Part shown: positions 16,904-26,392 of the stretch, in pieces
Layout: every line of letters starts with the position of its first letter
Position numbering within the stretch: the first letter of the stretch is position 1
Assembly: GCF_013401435.1 (NCBI RefSeq)
Contig: NZ_JACBGN010000010.1
Location: 1 to 57,793, forward strand
Direction of reading: 5' to 3'
Origin: Streptomyces sp. BR123
GTDB taxonomy: Bacteria > Actinomycetota > Actinomycetes > Streptomycetales > Streptomycetaceae
DNA length: 57,793 bases
Translations under genes and position numbers: made by a program
Notes under the pieces: model-generated
Databases searched by the model: none
What the model was told of the DNA's origin: nothing
The model's input: the letters and a program-made list of their open reading frames with translations, nothing else

Positions 16904-18322
16904 TCAGGGCCGGGTCATGCGCAGGACGTCGAGGGCCTCGTCGAGCTGTTCCAGGGTCAGGTCTCCGCGGTCGACGTAGCCGGACTCCAGGACGACCTCC
17001 CTGATCGTCTTCCGCTCGGCGAGCGACCGCTTGGCGACCTTGGCGGCCTCCTCGTAGCCGATGTACCGGTTGAGCGGGGTCACCACGGAGGGGGAGGACT
17101 CCGCGTACTCCCTGGCCCGGGCCGGGTTGGCGGTGATGCCGTCGACCGTGCGGTCGGCCAGCAGGCGGCTCGCGGAGGACAGCAGGCGGATCGATTCGAG
17201 GAGGTTGCGGGCCATCACGGGGAGCATCACATTGAGCTCGAAGTTGCCTGCGGCGCCCGCCACCGCGACCGCGGTGTCGTTTCCGGTCACCTGCGCGGCG
17301 ATCATCAGTACGGCCTCGGGGACGACCGGGTTGACCTTCCCTGGCATGATCGAGGACCCCGGCTGGAGATCCGGGAGATTGATTTCGGCCAATCCGGTGC
17401 GCGGCCCGGAGGCCATCCAGCGCAGGTCGTTGCAGATCTTGGTGAGCGAGACCGCGATCGTGCGGAGCATGCCGGAGGTCTCCACCAGCGCGTCCCGGGC
17501 GCCCTGGGCCTCGAAGTGGTTGCGGGCCTCCGTCAGCGGCAGCCCGGTCGCGGACGCCACCTCGGCGATCACGTCCGCGGAGAAGCCCGCCGGGGTGTTG
17601 ATCCCGGTGCCCACGGCCGTCCCGCCCAGCGGCAGTTCGGCCAGCCGGGGCAGGACCGCCTCCAGCCGCTCGATGCCGTAGCGGACCTGGGCGGCGTACC
17701 CGCCGAACTCCTGGCCCAGGGTCACCGGCGTGGCGTCCATGAGGTGGGTCCGGCCGGCCTTGACGACCTCGGCGAAGGCGGCGGCCCTGCGCTCCAGGGC
17801 GAGTTCGAGGTGGCGCAGGGCCGGGACGAGGTCCCGGGTGACGGCGGCGGTCGCGGCGATGTGGATGGACGACGGGAACACGTCGTTGGAGCTCTGCGAG
17901 GCGTTGACGTGGTCGTTGGGGTGCACGTCGCGGCCGAGCCGTTCCGTGGCCAGGGTGGCGATCACCTCGTTGGCGTTCATGTTGGACGAGGTCCCGGAGC
18001 CGGTCTGGAACACGTCCACGGGGAAATGGTCGTCCCAGCGGCCCTCGGCCACCTCGGCTGCGGCCGCGACGACGGCCTCGGCGAGGTCGCGGTCGAGCAC
18101 CCCCAGATTCGCGTTGACCGTCGCGGCGGCGGCCTTGATCCGGGCGAGCGCCTCGATGTGGGCGCGCTCCAGGCGCTGCCCGGAGAGCGGGAAGTTCTCC
18201 ACCGCCCGCTGGGTCTGGGCCCGCCACTTGGCGTGGGCGGGAACCTTCACCTCACCCATCGAGTCGCGCTCGACGCGGTGCGCTCCGGTCCGGCCGCCGG
18301 GGTCGTGCTGATCGTTCGTCAT
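16904..18322 (-). CDS. fumC: class II fumarate hydratase
   Basis: 472-residue aspartase/fumarase superfamily enzyme converting fumarate to malate in the TCA cycle. The family signature '[15 protein letters not shown]' and the substrate-site '[15 protein letters not shown]' are present, as is '[12 protein letters not shown]'. The ATG at 18322 follows AGGAGG closely. This is the iron-free, oxygen-stable fumarase; a class I iron-sulfur fumarase is encoded only 1.8 kb away on the same strand. Confidence 0.95.
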   Translation of the reverse strand: MTNDQHDPGGRTGAHRVERDSMGEVKVPAHAKWRAQTQRAVENFPLSGQRLERAHIEALARIKAAAATVNANLGVLDRDLAEAVVAAAAEVAEGRWDDHFPVDVFQTGSGTSSNMNANEVIATLATERLGRDVHPNDHVNASQSSNDVFPSSIHIAATAAVTRDLVPALRHLELALERRAAAFAEVVKAGRTHLMDATPVTLGQEFGGYAAQVRYGIERLEAVLPRLAELPLGGTAVGTGINTPAGFSADVIAEVASATGLPLTEARNHFEAQGARDALVETSGMLRTIAVSLTKICNDLRWMASGPRTGLAEINLPDLQPGSSIMPGKVNPVVPEAVLMIAAQVTGNDTAVAVAGAAGNFELNVMLPVMARNLLESIRLLSSASRLLADRTVDGITANPARAREYAESSPSVVTPLNRYIGYEEAAKVAKRSLAERKTIREVVLESGYVDRGDLTLEQLDEALDVLRMTRP

Positions 18323-18699
18323 GTTCGTGGCCTCCTCGGAAAAGTGAGCAATTGTCCTGTCGGACGTGTTCCCGTTCCGCCTGCCTGGCAGCGGATCCCG
18401 GCGGTAACGCCGATATCGGGGAGGCGTACACGACACGCGTGCGCAGGACACCCGGGCTCAGATGTACCGTCGCCGCAGCCACGGCGTTCGCGGCCGCCCT
18501 CGGGGCCGTCACCCCCGTCACCCCCCTGGCCCAGGCCGGGCCCGCCCCGCCGGCAGTGCCTCACGCTCGGCGCGGCCGAGGAGCCCTCCGGCTCCGGCCC
18601 TGCAACGGCTCCTCGAACCGGCGCCTCGCCTGCCGCCCCTCCCCGGGCACGACCTCCACGCCCGGCCGGAGACCGGTGCCGATCGGCAGAGCGCGAGGA
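18323..18699. other. intergenic region with a signal-peptide-like open frame
   Basis: 377 bases between fumC and the GDPD gene. On the plus strand a GTG at 18439 opens a frame that starts exactly like a secretion signal (basic RRTPGLR, then a long alanine-rich hydrophobic core, then APPAVP near 18555). It then continues into arginine-rich sequence without protein character. It may be the remnant of a secreted-protein gene truncated by deletion. The fumC promoter also lies here. Confidence 0.35.
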
Positions 18700-19464
18700 T
18701 CAACGGGCGTTGATGTACTCCCGCACCTCGCGCGGCCGGTTGGTGATGATCGTCTCCACCCCGAGCCGCAGGCACAGCTCGACGTCCTCGAACTCGTCCA
18801 CGGTCCACACCCGCACCCTCAGCCCCTTGGCCCTCAGCCGCGCCACCAACCCCGGATCCCGGCGCACCAGGTCGATCCCCGGCCCGGCATGCCCCGCGAA
18901 CGGCGGCCGCGGCGGCCGCACGGCCCGCTCGATCAGGTACACGGCGGGCACGCCGGGCGCGAGCCGGTTCATCCTGACCAGCGCGTTCCGCGAGAAGCTC
19001 ATCACCTCGACGCGCCCGTCGGCGCCGTCGGCCAGCCCGTGGTCCTTCAGCACCCGCACCAGCTCGGCCTCCAGCCGGCCGCCGGCCCGGGTGGGGTGCT
19101 TGGTCTCGACCGCCAGCCCGACGGGCCGGTCCGCGGCCAGCGCCTCCTTCAGCAGGTCCTCGAAGAGCAGCACCTGCGCCCCCCGGTGCTCCTCGCCCTT
19201 CCAGCCGCCGAAGTCGAGCGCGGCGAGCTGCTCGTACGTCATCGCGGACACGGTCCCGCGCCCGTCCGAGGTGCGCTCCACCCTCCGGTCGTGCACGCAC
19301 ACCAGCCGCCCGTCGGCGGTCAGCCGCACATCGCACTCCAGCGCGTCCGCGCCGTCGGCGATGGCCTGCCGGTACGCGGCGAGGGTGTGCTCGGGGTGCT
19401 CGTGGGAGGCCCCGCGGTGGGCGATGACCCGCACGTCGCGGGCGGTGGGGAGCAGCTGCGTCAT
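18700..19464 (-). CDS. glycerophosphodiester phosphodiesterase
   Basis: 254-residue GDPD TIM barrel. It opens with the catalytic 'IAHRGAS.EHPENT'-type motif ('RVIAHRGASHEHPEHTLAAY'), followed by 'DALECDVRLTADGRLVCVHD' with the metal-binding Glu-Asp and the second catalytic histidine. 'VETKHPT' and 'WTVDE' near the C-terminus are also typical. It hydrolyses glycerophosphodiesters to glycerol 3-phosphate and an alcohol. No signal peptide is seen, so it is likely cytoplasmic. Confidence 0.94.
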   Translation of the reverse strand: MTQLLPTARDVRVIAHRGASHEHPEHTLAAYRQAIADGADALECDVRLTADGRLVCVHDRRVERTSDGRGTVSAMTYEQLAALDFGGWKGEEHRGAQVLLFEDLLKEALAADRPVGLAVETKHPTRAGGRLEAELVRVLKDHGLADGADGRVEVMSFSRNALVRMNRLAPGVPAVYLIERAVRPPRPPFAGHAGPGIDLVRRDPGLVARLRAKGLRVRVWTVDEFEDVELCLRLGVETIITNRPREVREYINAR

Positions 19465-19516
19465 GGGGAGACGTTAACCGGCTGCGCCGGGCCCGCAGGT
19501 ACCGCATCATCCACAC

Positions 19517-19873
19517 ATGGCCGAACATCTGATGACGCTCCACTGCGAGCCGTGCCCCTCCTGCCGCCACGAGGCACGCCAGCTGATCGTGGACGGGCGC
19601 CTGCGCTGGGAGGAGCAGGAGCACTGCTCCGCCTACGGCGTCCAGGCCTGCGGGTCGGGCTGGGGCCCGCCGCCGCCGTGGGTCCGGGAACGGATCACCG
19701 CCGTGGAGGGCACGGTCCGCGTAGCCGTCGGCGGCCCGGACGGGGCGCCGCTGAAGGCCGTGCGCGAGGTGTTCGGCCTGACCTTGCGGGAGCTGGCCGA
19801 GGCGCGCCACCACGGCCTCGACGCAACCCCGGTCGAGGCGGAACTGCTGCGCACCATGGCGGCCCGGGGCTGA
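19517..19873 (+). CDS. hypothetical protein with cysteine-rich N-terminus
   Basis: 118 residues. The first 50 residues hold 'CEPCPSCRH' plus two further cysteines ('EHCSAYGVQACGSGWG'), a possible zinc or disulfide site. The second half ('KAVREVFGLTLRELAEARHHGLDATPVEAELL') resembles the ribosomal L7/L12-like or short helical repeats of Streptomyces orphan proteins. It is divergent from the GDPD gene. No function recognised. Confidence 0.7.
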   Translation: MAEHLMTLHCEPCPSCRHEARQLIVDGRLRWEEQEHCSAYGVQACGSGWGPPPPWVRERITAVEGTVRVAVGGPDGAPLKAVREVFGLTLRELAEARHHGLDATPVEAELLRTMAARG

Positions 19874-20040
19874 GTCGGGTGGCGCGGTTCGCGAACGCCC
19901 CGGGACGGGGCGGGGCCGGCTACGCAGCCCCCGCGGCGTCGAACAGGGAGCCGGGAGGCCGTCTCCTCGGCGGGGCAGCGCTCCGCCCCCGCCGGCAGGA
20001 GCCGGCTGGGGCGCAGGGGGCGAGAACGCGGCGGGAACGG

Positions 20041-20072
20041 CGAGAGCCCGCGGCGGGTGCCGGGGGCTCTCG
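20041..20072 (-). terminator. hairpin after the class I fumarase gene
   Basis: 9-bp arms CGAGAGCCC / GGGCTCTCG (20041-20049 / 20064-20072), about 20 bases past the stop codon. Confidence 0.6.
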
Positions 20073-20092
20073 GTGGGCGTGAGGATGCAGCG

Positions 20093-21760
20093 TTACGCCA
20101 GGCCGGGGCCGCGGACGGGGATGCTGGTGAAGGTCGGCTGCTGGGGTTCGGGCGAGGTGAAGAAGTCGTTGCCCTTGTCGTCCACCACGATGAACGCCGG
20201 GAAGTCCTCGACCTCGATCTTCCAGACCGCCTCCATGCCGAGCTCCTCGTACTCGACGACCTCGACCTTCTTGATGCAGTCCTGCGCGAGCCGGGCGGCG
20301 GGGCCGCCGATCGAGCCGAGGTAGAAGCCGCCGTGCGTGCCGCAGGCGCTGGTCACCTGCTGCGAGCGGTTGCCCTTGGCCAGCATGACCTTGGAGCCGC
20401 CCGCCGCCTGGAACTGCTCGACGTACGAGTCCATGCGGCCGGCCGTGGTGGGGCCGAAGGAGCCGGAGGCGTAGCCCTCGGGGGTCTTGGCCGGGCCGGC
20501 GTAGTAGACCGGGTGGTCCTTGAGGTACTGCGGCATGTCCTCGCCCGCGTCCAGCCGCTCCTTGATCTTCGCGTGGGCGATGTCGCGCGCCACGACCAGC
20601 GGGCCGGTGAGGGAGAGACGGGTCTTGACCGGGTGCTTGCTCAGCTCGGCCAGGATGTCGTCCATCGGCTGGTTGAGGTCGATGGTCACGACCTCGCCGT
20701 TCGAGAGGTGGTCCTCGGTGGTGTCCGGGAGGAAACGGGCCGGGTCGCGCTCCAGCTGCTCCAGGAAGACGCCCTCCGCGGTGATCTTCGCGACGGCCTG
20801 GCGGTCGGCGGAGCAGGAGACCGCGATGGCGACCGGGCAGGACGCGCCGTGGCGGGGGAGGCGGACCACGCGGACGTCGTGGCAGAAGTACTTGCCGCCG
20901 AACTGGGCGCCGATGCCGAGCTTCTGCGTCAGCTCGAAGACCTTCTCCTCCAGGTCGAGGTCGCGGAAGCCGTGGCCGAGCGGGGAGCCCTCGGTGGGGA
21001 GCTCGTCCAGGTAGTGCGCGGAGGCGTACTTGGCGGTCTTCAGCGCGTGCTCGGCCGAGGTGCCGCCGACGACGATCGCCAGGTGGTACGGCGGGCAGGC
21101 CGCCGTGCCGAGCGAGCGGATCTTCTCCTCCAGGAACTTCATCATGGAGGCCTCGTTGAGGACCGCCTTGGTCTCCTGGTAGAGGTAGGACTTGTTGGCG
21201 GAGCCGCCGCCCTTGGCCATGAAGAGGAACTTGTACGCGCCGCCGTCGGTCGCGTACAGCTCGATCTGAGCGGGCAGGTTCGAGCCGGTGTTCTTCTCGT
21301 CCCACATGGTCAGCGGGGCCATCTGCGAGTAGCGCAGGTTGAGCTTGGTGTACGCGTCGTAGATGCCGCGGGAGAGCGCTTCCTCGTCACCGCCCGACGT
21401 GAGGACGTTCTGGCCGCGCTTGCCCATGACGATCGCCGTACCCGTGTCCTGGCACATGGGCAGGACGCCGGCCGCCGCGATGTTCGCGTTCTTGAGGAGG
21501 TCCAGGGCCACGAACTTGTCGTTCGCGGAGGCCTCGGGGTCGTCGATGATCCGCCGCAGCTGCGCGAGGTGGGCCGGGCGCAGGAAGTGCTGGATGTCGT
21601 GGACGGCCTCCTCGGCGAGCTTGCGCAGCGCCTCCGGCTCGACCTTGAGGAACGTACGGCCGTCGGCCTCGAAGGTCGAGACGCCCTCGGAGGTCACCAG
21701 CCGGTACGGGGTGGTGTCCTCGCCCAGGGGCAGCAGGTCGGTGTACGCAAACTCTGGCAT
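20093..21760 (-). CDS. class I fumarate hydratase (iron-sulfur)
   Basis: 555-residue single-chain class I fumarase. Candidate [4Fe-4S] ligands are C103 ('PMCQDTGT'), C222 ('TAACPPYH') and C316 ('AVSCSADR'); their spacings (119 and 94) equal those of the characterised Leishmania enzyme. The start at 21760 ([10 protein letters not shown]) is the conserved Streptomyces N-terminus; ATG 21772 is an alternative with a poorly placed ribosome site. Having both fumarase classes suggests use under different oxygen or iron states. Confidence 0.95.
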   Translation of the reverse strand: MPEFAYTDLLPLGEDTTPYRLVTSEGVSTFEADGRTFLKVEPEALRKLAEEAVHDIQHFLRPAHLAQLRRIIDDPEASANDKFVALDLLKNANIAAAGVLPMCQDTGTAIVMGKRGQNVLTSGGDEEALSRGIYDAYTKLNLRYSQMAPLTMWDEKNTGSNLPAQIELYATDGGAYKFLFMAKGGGSANKSYLYQETKAVLNEASMMKFLEEKIRSLGTAACPPYHLAIVVGGTSAEHALKTAKYASAHYLDELPTEGSPLGHGFRDLDLEEKVFELTQKLGIGAQFGGKYFCHDVRVVRLPRHGASCPVAIAVSCSADRQAVAKITAEGVFLEQLERDPARFLPDTTEDHLSNGEVVTIDLNQPMDDILAELSKHPVKTRLSLTGPLVVARDIAHAKIKERLDAGEDMPQYLKDHPVYYAGPAKTPEGYASGSFGPTTAGRMDSYVEQFQAAGGSKVMLAKGNRSQQVTSACGTHGGFYLGSIGGPAARLAQDCIKKVEVVEYEELGMEAVWKIEVEDFPAFIVVDDKGNDFFTSPEPQQPTFTSIPVRGPGLA

Positions 21761-21911
21761 GACGGCAGTCATCCTCACTCGGGCGGACAGCGCTGACGAC
21801 CGATTTGGCAGCGCGGTCAACCAGCCTAGGACCTCCTTGTGTGGATGTGTCTGTGAGGTAAGGCTCACCCGCGACTATCGCGATCTATCGTGTCTCGCTA
21901 TGCTGGTCGAC

Positions 21912-22607
21912 GTGGACATGGAAAAGCACCCCGCAGACCCGGCCGCTCCCGTCGCGCCCGCCGCCGGAGGGCTGCGTGCCTCCGACGCCGACCGCGACCG
22001 GATCGCGCAGATCCTGTCCGACGCGCTCGCCGAGGGCCGGCTGACCCCGGACGAGCACTCCGAACGCCTGGACTCCCTGTACACCCGCAAGACCGTCGCC
22101 GAGCTCGACGTCCTGGTACGCGACCTGCCCGCGCCCGGCGGCGCCCCGGCGTCGTCCGCGTACGCGCCGGGTGCCGCGGGCCACGCCCCGGCGGGACCGG
22201 CCGGCCTGCCCGGCGCCGCCGAGACGGTGGTCGCCGTGTGCAGCAGCTCCGCCCGCAAGGGGCGGTGGCGGCCGGCGGCGCAGACCCGGGCGGTCTCCGT
22301 CATGGGCGACATCACCATCGACCTCACCGAGGCCGTCTTCGAACAGCAGGTCACCGAGATCAACGTGGCGTGCGTGCTGGGGAACGTGGAGGTCCTGGTC
22401 CCGGAGAACGTCACCTTGCGCGGCCACGGCAGTGGCGTCCTCGGCAACTTCGAGGTCCACGGCGAGGGGCGGCCGGGTACGGACCCGAACGCCCCGGTGG
22501 TGATCATCCGCGGCTTCGCCCTGCTGGGCAACATCGAGGCCCGCCCCAGGCTCGGCGCCCGCCTGGTCGACCTGGCCCACACACTGCACAAGCGCCTGCA
22601 CCGATAG
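21912..22607 (+). CDS. DUF1707 domain-containing protein
   Basis: About 231 residues. The N-terminal DUF1707 domain ('LRASDADRDRIAQILSDALAEGRLTPDEHSERLDSLYTRKTVAELDVLVRDLP') is followed by a Pro/Ala linker and a C-terminal beta-rich DUF2154/LiaF-like domain ('ITIDLTEAVFEQQVTEINVACVLGNVEVLVPENV'). No ribosome site precedes it. TATGCT (21899-21904) ends 7 bases before the GTG at 21912, so a leaderless mRNA is likely; an ATG at 21918 is the alternative. LiaF-like domains suggest an envelope-stress link, as inference. Confidence 0.85.
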   Translation: MDMEKHPADPAAPVAPAAGGLRASDADRDRIAQILSDALAEGRLTPDEHSERLDSLYTRKTVAELDVLVRDLPAPGGAPASSAYAPGAAGHAPAGPAGLPGAAETVVAVCSSSARKGRWRPAAQTRAVSVMGDITIDLTEAVFEQQVTEINVACVLGNVEVLVPENVTLRGHGSGVLGNFEVHGEGRPGTDPNAPVVIIRGFALLGNIEARPRLGARLVDLAHTLHKRLHR

Positions 22608-22779
22608 CCGCGGCCGGCCGCTCCCTCGGGTTCGCGGCGGCGGCGTTCCCGCGTCGTCGGATTTCGGTCGAGTTTTTCCGGAGCCCCGGGCGCGTCGCAC
22701 GCAGTGCATAGGGCCGCGTACAGCGGGTAGGGACAGGTGCATCGTCTCTCGCTTGCGTATCCGTCGTCAGGAGTAGACC

Positions 22780-23181
22780 GTGCAGCATCCGCCGCATCAG
22801 TCCCTGCAGGTAGCCGCCGTACAGACCCTTCAGGCACGTCCGGCCGCCGTGCCGAAGGCGCGGGTGCCTGCGCGGGAGGATGACGGCCCATGGCATGCGG
22901 AGGCGGTGTGCCGGCGGGACGAGGCGGGACTGTTCTTCGCGCCGTCCAAGGAGCCCACGGCGGCCCGGCTGTCCCGCGAGGAGGCCGCCAAGCGGGTCTG
23001 CGCACGCTGTCCGGTGATGGTCGCCTGCCGTGAGCACGCCCTGCTCCAGCCCGAGCCGTACGGGGTGTGGGGCGGGCTCACCGCGGCCGAGCGGCGGGTG
23101 GTGCTGGCCCGGCGCCGGCGCAGGGCGGCGGAATTGCGCCAGGCGGCGCCGGGAGCGGGGCCGATAGCCGCCGCGGGTTGA
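22780..23181 (+). CDS. wblI: WhiB-family iron-sulfur regulator (WblI-like)
   Basis: 133 residues with the complete WhiB cysteine set C44, C74-x-x-C77 and C83, which ligate a [4Fe-4S] cluster, and the 'GVWGGL' turn (95-100) followed by the basic arginine-rich helix used for sigma-factor or DNA contact. GTG start with GGAG upstream. The subfamily name rests on the position beside glpX and the fumarases, which matches wblI of S. coelicolor as I recall it. Role not established. Confidence 0.9.
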   Translation: MQHPPHQSLQVAAVQTLQARPAAVPKARVPAREDDGPWHAEAVCRRDEAGLFFAPSKEPTAARLSREEAAKRVCARCPVMVACREHALLQPEPYGVWGGLTAAERRVVLARRRRRAAELRQAAPGAGPIAAAG

Positions 23182-23197
23182 GGCCCGTACGCGCATG

Positions 23198-23239
23198 CGA
23201 GAGGGGCGGTCCCGCCGCACACGGGAACCGCCCCTCTCG
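23198..23239. terminator. bidirectional hairpin terminator
   Basis: About 17-bp stem with one bulge (23198-23214 / 23222-23239) between the converging wblI and glpX genes. Confidence 0.8.
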
Positions 23240-23307
23240 CTGTGCCGGCACGGTCGCCGGCGGGGGTGCGCTCGCACCCGGCGCCCGTATCCGGGCGGCC
23301 CGGACTC

Positions 23308-24339
23308 CTACTTCGCGCGGTCGAAGTCGATGGCGCTGTACGCGCGCAGCTTCGACAGGCGGTGGGTGGAGTCGATCTGCCGGATCGTGCCGGACTTCGA
23401 GCGCATGACCAGGGAGGAGGTGGTCGCGGTCTCCGAGCGGTAGCGGACGCCGCGCAGCAGCTCGCCGTCCGTGATGCCGGTGGCGACGAAGAAGACGTTC
23501 TCGCCGGACACCAGGTCGTTGGTGTGCAGGACCCGGTCCAGGTCGTGGCCCGCGTCGATGGCCTTCTGCCGTTCGGCGTCGTCCTTCGGCCACAGCTTGC
23601 CCTGGATGACACCGCCCAGGCACTTTATGGCGCAGGCCGAGATGATGCCTTCCGGGGTGCCGCCGATTCCCATCAGCATGTCCACGCCGGTACCCTCGCG
23701 CACCGCCATGACCGAGCCCGCGACGTCGCCGTCGGAGATGAACTTGATCCGGGCGCCGGTCTCGCGGATCTCCTTGACGATGCCCTCGTGGCGGGGGCGG
23801 TCCAGGATGACCACGGTGACGTCCTCGACGGACATGGCCTTGGCCTTGGCGACGCGGCGGATGTTGACGGACACGGGGGCGTTGATGTCGACGAAGTCGG
23901 CGGCCTCGGGGCCGGTGACCAGCTTGTCCATGTAGAAGACCGCGGAGGGGTCGAACATGCTGCCGCGGTCGGCGGCGGCCAGGACGGCGATGGCGTTCGG
24001 CATGCCCTTGGCGTTCAGGGTGGTGCCGTCGATCGGGTCCACGGCGATGTCGACCTCGGCGCCGGTGCCGTCGCCGACCCGCTCGCCGTTGTAGAGCATC
24101 GGGGCTTCGTCCTTCTCCCCCTCGCCGATGACGACGACGCCGTTCATCGAGACGGTGGAGATCAGGGTCCGCATCGCATTGACGGCAGCGCCGTCGGCGC
24201 CGATCTTGTCCCCGCGCCCGACCCACCGGCCGGCGGCGAGGGCCGCGGCCTCGGTCACCCGGACGAGTTCCAGGGCGAGGTTGCGGTCGGGTGCCTCGGG
24301 GGCGACTTCGAGCTGGGGCGGCAGGTTGTGCTCGGTCAT
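23308..24339 (-). CDS. glpX: class II fructose-1,6-bisphosphatase
   Basis: 343 residues. The metal-binding and catalytic motifs '[11 protein letters not shown]' (73-82) and 'DPIDGTT' (101-107) are both present, along with '[12 protein letters not shown]', conserved in GlpX. It removes the 1-phosphate of fructose 1,6-bisphosphate in gluconeogenesis. ATG start at 24339 with AAAGGTG upstream; frame is open further upstream without homology. Divergent from a DUF4245 gene. Confidence 0.95.
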   Translation of the reverse strand: MTEHNLPPQLEVAPEAPDRNLALELVRVTEAAALAAGRWVGRGDKIGADGAAVNAMRTLISTVSMNGVVVIGEGEKDEAPMLYNGERVGDGTGAEVDIAVDPIDGTTLNAKGMPNAIAVLAAADRGSMFDPSAVFYMDKLVTGPEAADFVDINAPVSVNIRRVAKAKAMSVEDVTVVILDRPRHEGIVKEIRETGARIKFISDGDVAGSVMAVREGTGVDMLMGIGGTPEGIISACAIKCLGGVIQGKLWPKDDAERQKAIDAGHDLDRVLHTNDLVSGENVFFVATGITDGELLRGVRYRSETATTSSLVMRSKSGTIRQIDSTHRLSKLRAYSAIDFDRAK

Positions 24340-24589
24340 CGGAGCGCACCTTTCTGTACGACGACGGCCGGGAAGGTGAGGGTGCTGGAACTCTATCCCT
24401 ACGTCGACAAACTGAGCAGGGCGGGGCACGTATGAGCGGAATATCGGTCAGGCGGTTGTCCTGAGCGGACGTCTTGCGGAGGGCTCGCAGAGGCGGTGCG
24501 GAGGGCGCGCCCAGGCCCTGGGGGCGGGCCTGCGCGGGTCGCGCCCACCCCGGCGGTGATCGCCCGGGGCCATGGGGGACGATGGTGGC

Positions 24590-25117
24590 GTGGCAGGTAT
24601 GAAGGGCAAGCAGACGGTCTGGGACATGGTCCGGTCACTGGCGGTGATCGGCGTCGTCGTCGCGGGGATCTACATTTTCATCCCGCATGACGACAAGGCC
24701 GATCCCACGCACGTGGTGGACTACCGCGTGGAGACGATCACGGCGCGGCGCGCGGCGCCGTACCCGGTCGGGGCGCCGGTGGGGCTGCCGGCCGAGTGGC
24801 GGGCGACGTCCGTCACCTTCGACCGCAGGGACGCCAACGCCTGGCACCTGGGCTTCCTGGACCCGAACGGCCAGTACGTGGCCGTCGAGCAGTCCAGTGA
24901 CGTCTCGGCCAAGTACCTCTCCAGGGTCACCCAGGAGGCGGCGGCCACCGGGGAGACGCAGCAGGTCGGCGACGTGGCGTGGGAGCGCTGGGACGGCGGG
25001 AAGTACGACGCCCTCGTGCGGCGCGAGCAGGGCCACGTCACGGTCGTGACCGGGACGGCCCCGTTCGAGGACCTCGGCAGGATGGCGGCGGCCCTGGAGT
25101 TCAAGCAGGGCCGGTGA
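24590..25117 (+). CDS. DUF4245 domain-containing membrane protein
   Basis: About 175 residues: a short cytoplasmic N-terminus, one transmembrane helix (about 14-31) and an extracytoplasmic DUF4245 domain ('VDYRVETITARRAAPYPVGAPVGLPAEWRATSVTF'). GTG at 24590 chosen since GGGGGA precedes it by about 12 bases; ATG 24599 also fits. Its position next to glpX is conserved in Streptomyces, but function is unknown. Its last codons are the first part of a three-copy tandem repeat. Confidence 0.88.
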   Translation: MAGMKGKQTVWDMVRSLAVIGVVVAGIYIFIPHDDKADPTHVVDYRVETITARRAAPYPVGAPVGLPAEWRATSVTFDRRDANAWHLGFLDPNGQYVAVEQSSDVSAKYLSRVTQEAAATGETQQVGDVAWERWDGGKYDALVRREQGHVTVVTGTAPFEDLGRMAAALEFKQGR

Positions 25118-25202
25118 GCCCCCGCACCCCGGGTGCGCAGGGCCGGTGAGCCCCGGCGAACCCGGGTGCGCAGGGCCGGTGAGCCCCGGCGCACCCCGGG
25201 TG
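25106..25202 (+). repeat. three tandem 32-33-bp repeats over a stop codon
   Basis: Units at 25106-25137, 25138-25170 and 25171-25202, each beginning CAGGGCCGGTGAGCCCC and ending near CCCGGGTGCG. The first unit encodes the final residues and stop of the DUF4245 protein, so the array looks like duplication of the gene's 3' end. Confidence 0.85.
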
Positions 25203-25248
25203 CCGGTACCCGCGTACGCGTACCCCGCGCATCACACGGAACGGTGAA

Positions 25249-25286
25249 AAGGCCGTGCGCCCCGGAATCCCGGGGCGCACGGCCTT
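25249..25286. terminator. bidirectional hairpin terminator
   Basis: Perfect 17-bp inverted repeat (25249-25265 / 25270-25286), 4-base loop, between the converging DUF4245 and nitroreductase-family genes. Confidence 0.85.
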
Positions 25287-25333
25287 CTGCGTGGTGCTGC
25301 GGCGACCGTCCGAGGGGGCTCGGCGCTCGGGGC

Positions 25334-25924
25334 TCAGACGGTGGTGATGACCTCGTCGGCGGTCAGGCGCGGGCCGCGGGGGTGTGCGACGTCGCCCTCG
25401 GCCTTGCCGATGTTGACGACCATCAGCGGGGTGTGGTCGTCGTCGAGGAACTCCTTCTGGACGCCGGCGTGGTCGAAGCCGCCCATCGGGCCCGCCGCCA
25501 GGCCCGCGGCGCGGACGCCGACGATGAAGTACGCGGCCTGCATGGCGGAGTTCATCAGCGCGGCCCGCTCGCGGGCCGGGCGCTCGCTGAAGAAGGCGTC
25601 CTTGGCCTGCGGGAAGTGCGGCAGCAGGGTCGGCAGCTCCTCGTGGAACTCGTTGTCCGCGGAGAGGATCGCGACCAGCGGGGCGGCGGCGGTCTTCGCC
25701 TGGTTGCCCTGGTCCATCAGCTCCACCAGGCGCTCGCGGGCCTCGGGGGAGCGGACCAGGGTGACGCGCAGCGGCGTCGAGTTGAAGGCGGTGGGGCCGA
25801 ACTTGACCAGGTCGTAGATCGCCTGGACCTGCGCCTCGGTCACCGGCTCGTCCGAGAACGCGCTGGTGGTGCGGGCCTCGCGGAACAGCAGGTCCTGGGC
25901 GGCGGTGTCGAGAACGAGGGACAT
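25334..25924 (-). CDS. malonic semialdehyde reductase, nitroreductase family (RutE-like)
   Basis: 196-residue FMN-dependent nitroreductase fold: 'FREARTTSAFSDEPVTEAQVQAIYDLVKFGPTAFNSTPLRVTLVRS' is the N-terminal FMN-binding segment, and 'AAGLAAGPMGGFDHAGVQKEFL' the second. The combination fits the RutE/HadB-like subfamily, which reduces malonic semialdehyde to 3-hydroxypropionate; other Rut genes are absent here, so substrate is inferred. ATG at 25924 with GAAGG upstream. Confidence 0.88.
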   Translation of the reverse strand: MSLVLDTAAQDLLFREARTTSAFSDEPVTEAQVQAIYDLVKFGPTAFNSTPLRVTLVRSPEARERLVELMDQGNQAKTAAAPLVAILSADNEFHEELPTLLPHFPQAKDAFFSERPARERAALMNSAMQAAYFIVGVRAAGLAAGPMGGFDHAGVQKEFLDDDHTPLMVVNIGKAEGDVAHPRGPRLTADEVITTV

Positions 25925-26021
25925 CGGAAAGCCTTCTTCCATGCGGGGGTGGAGCGTCACCACCGACTCTACGGCCAGTTTGGTCAAATATTCAACTAAA
26001 TCCGGCCATGAGTGGCGTGGA

Positions 26022-26258
26022 TCACTCCCCCCGGCCCCCCTGCCCCTCGGCCGCCGCCTCGCGGGCGGCGAGTGCCGAGTCCAGGCGGGCGCGGGCGCCC
26101 TCCAGCCAGTGCCGGCAGACCGTCGCGAGCTCCTCACCTCGCTCCCAGAGCGCGAGCGACTCCTCCAGGGAGGTGCCGCCGGCCTCCAGCTTCCGGACGA
26201 CCTCGATGAGCTCGTCGCGTGCCTGCTCGTACCCCAACGAGGTATCGGCTTCCGTCAT
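26022..26258 (-). CDS. xseB: exodeoxyribonuclease VII small subunit
   Basis: 78 residues with the XseB signature '[38 protein letters not shown]'. Helical partner of XseA in the single-strand-specific exonuclease VII. It follows xseA after 134 bases, probably on the same transcript. Confidence 0.95.
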   Translation of the reverse strand: MTEADTSLGYEQARDELIEVVRKLEAGGTSLEESLALWERGEELATVCRHWLEGARARLDSALAAREAAAEGQGGRGE

Positions 26259-26392
26259 TCCTCTACCGCCTCCGGTCTCGTGCCCGCCAGTGCAACGGGA
26301 AAATGTGTCATGTCCGCTCCGAGCCGCCCGGAGCGTCCCGCGGCTTCAGCCGCCTCCGGGCCGCTCGGGACGCTCCGGGTCCGCTCCAGGGG

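Noticed and set aside
25106..25202. Regular repeats considered as a CRISPR array
   Set aside because: Units are directly adjacent with no unique spacers, and no cas gene is near.
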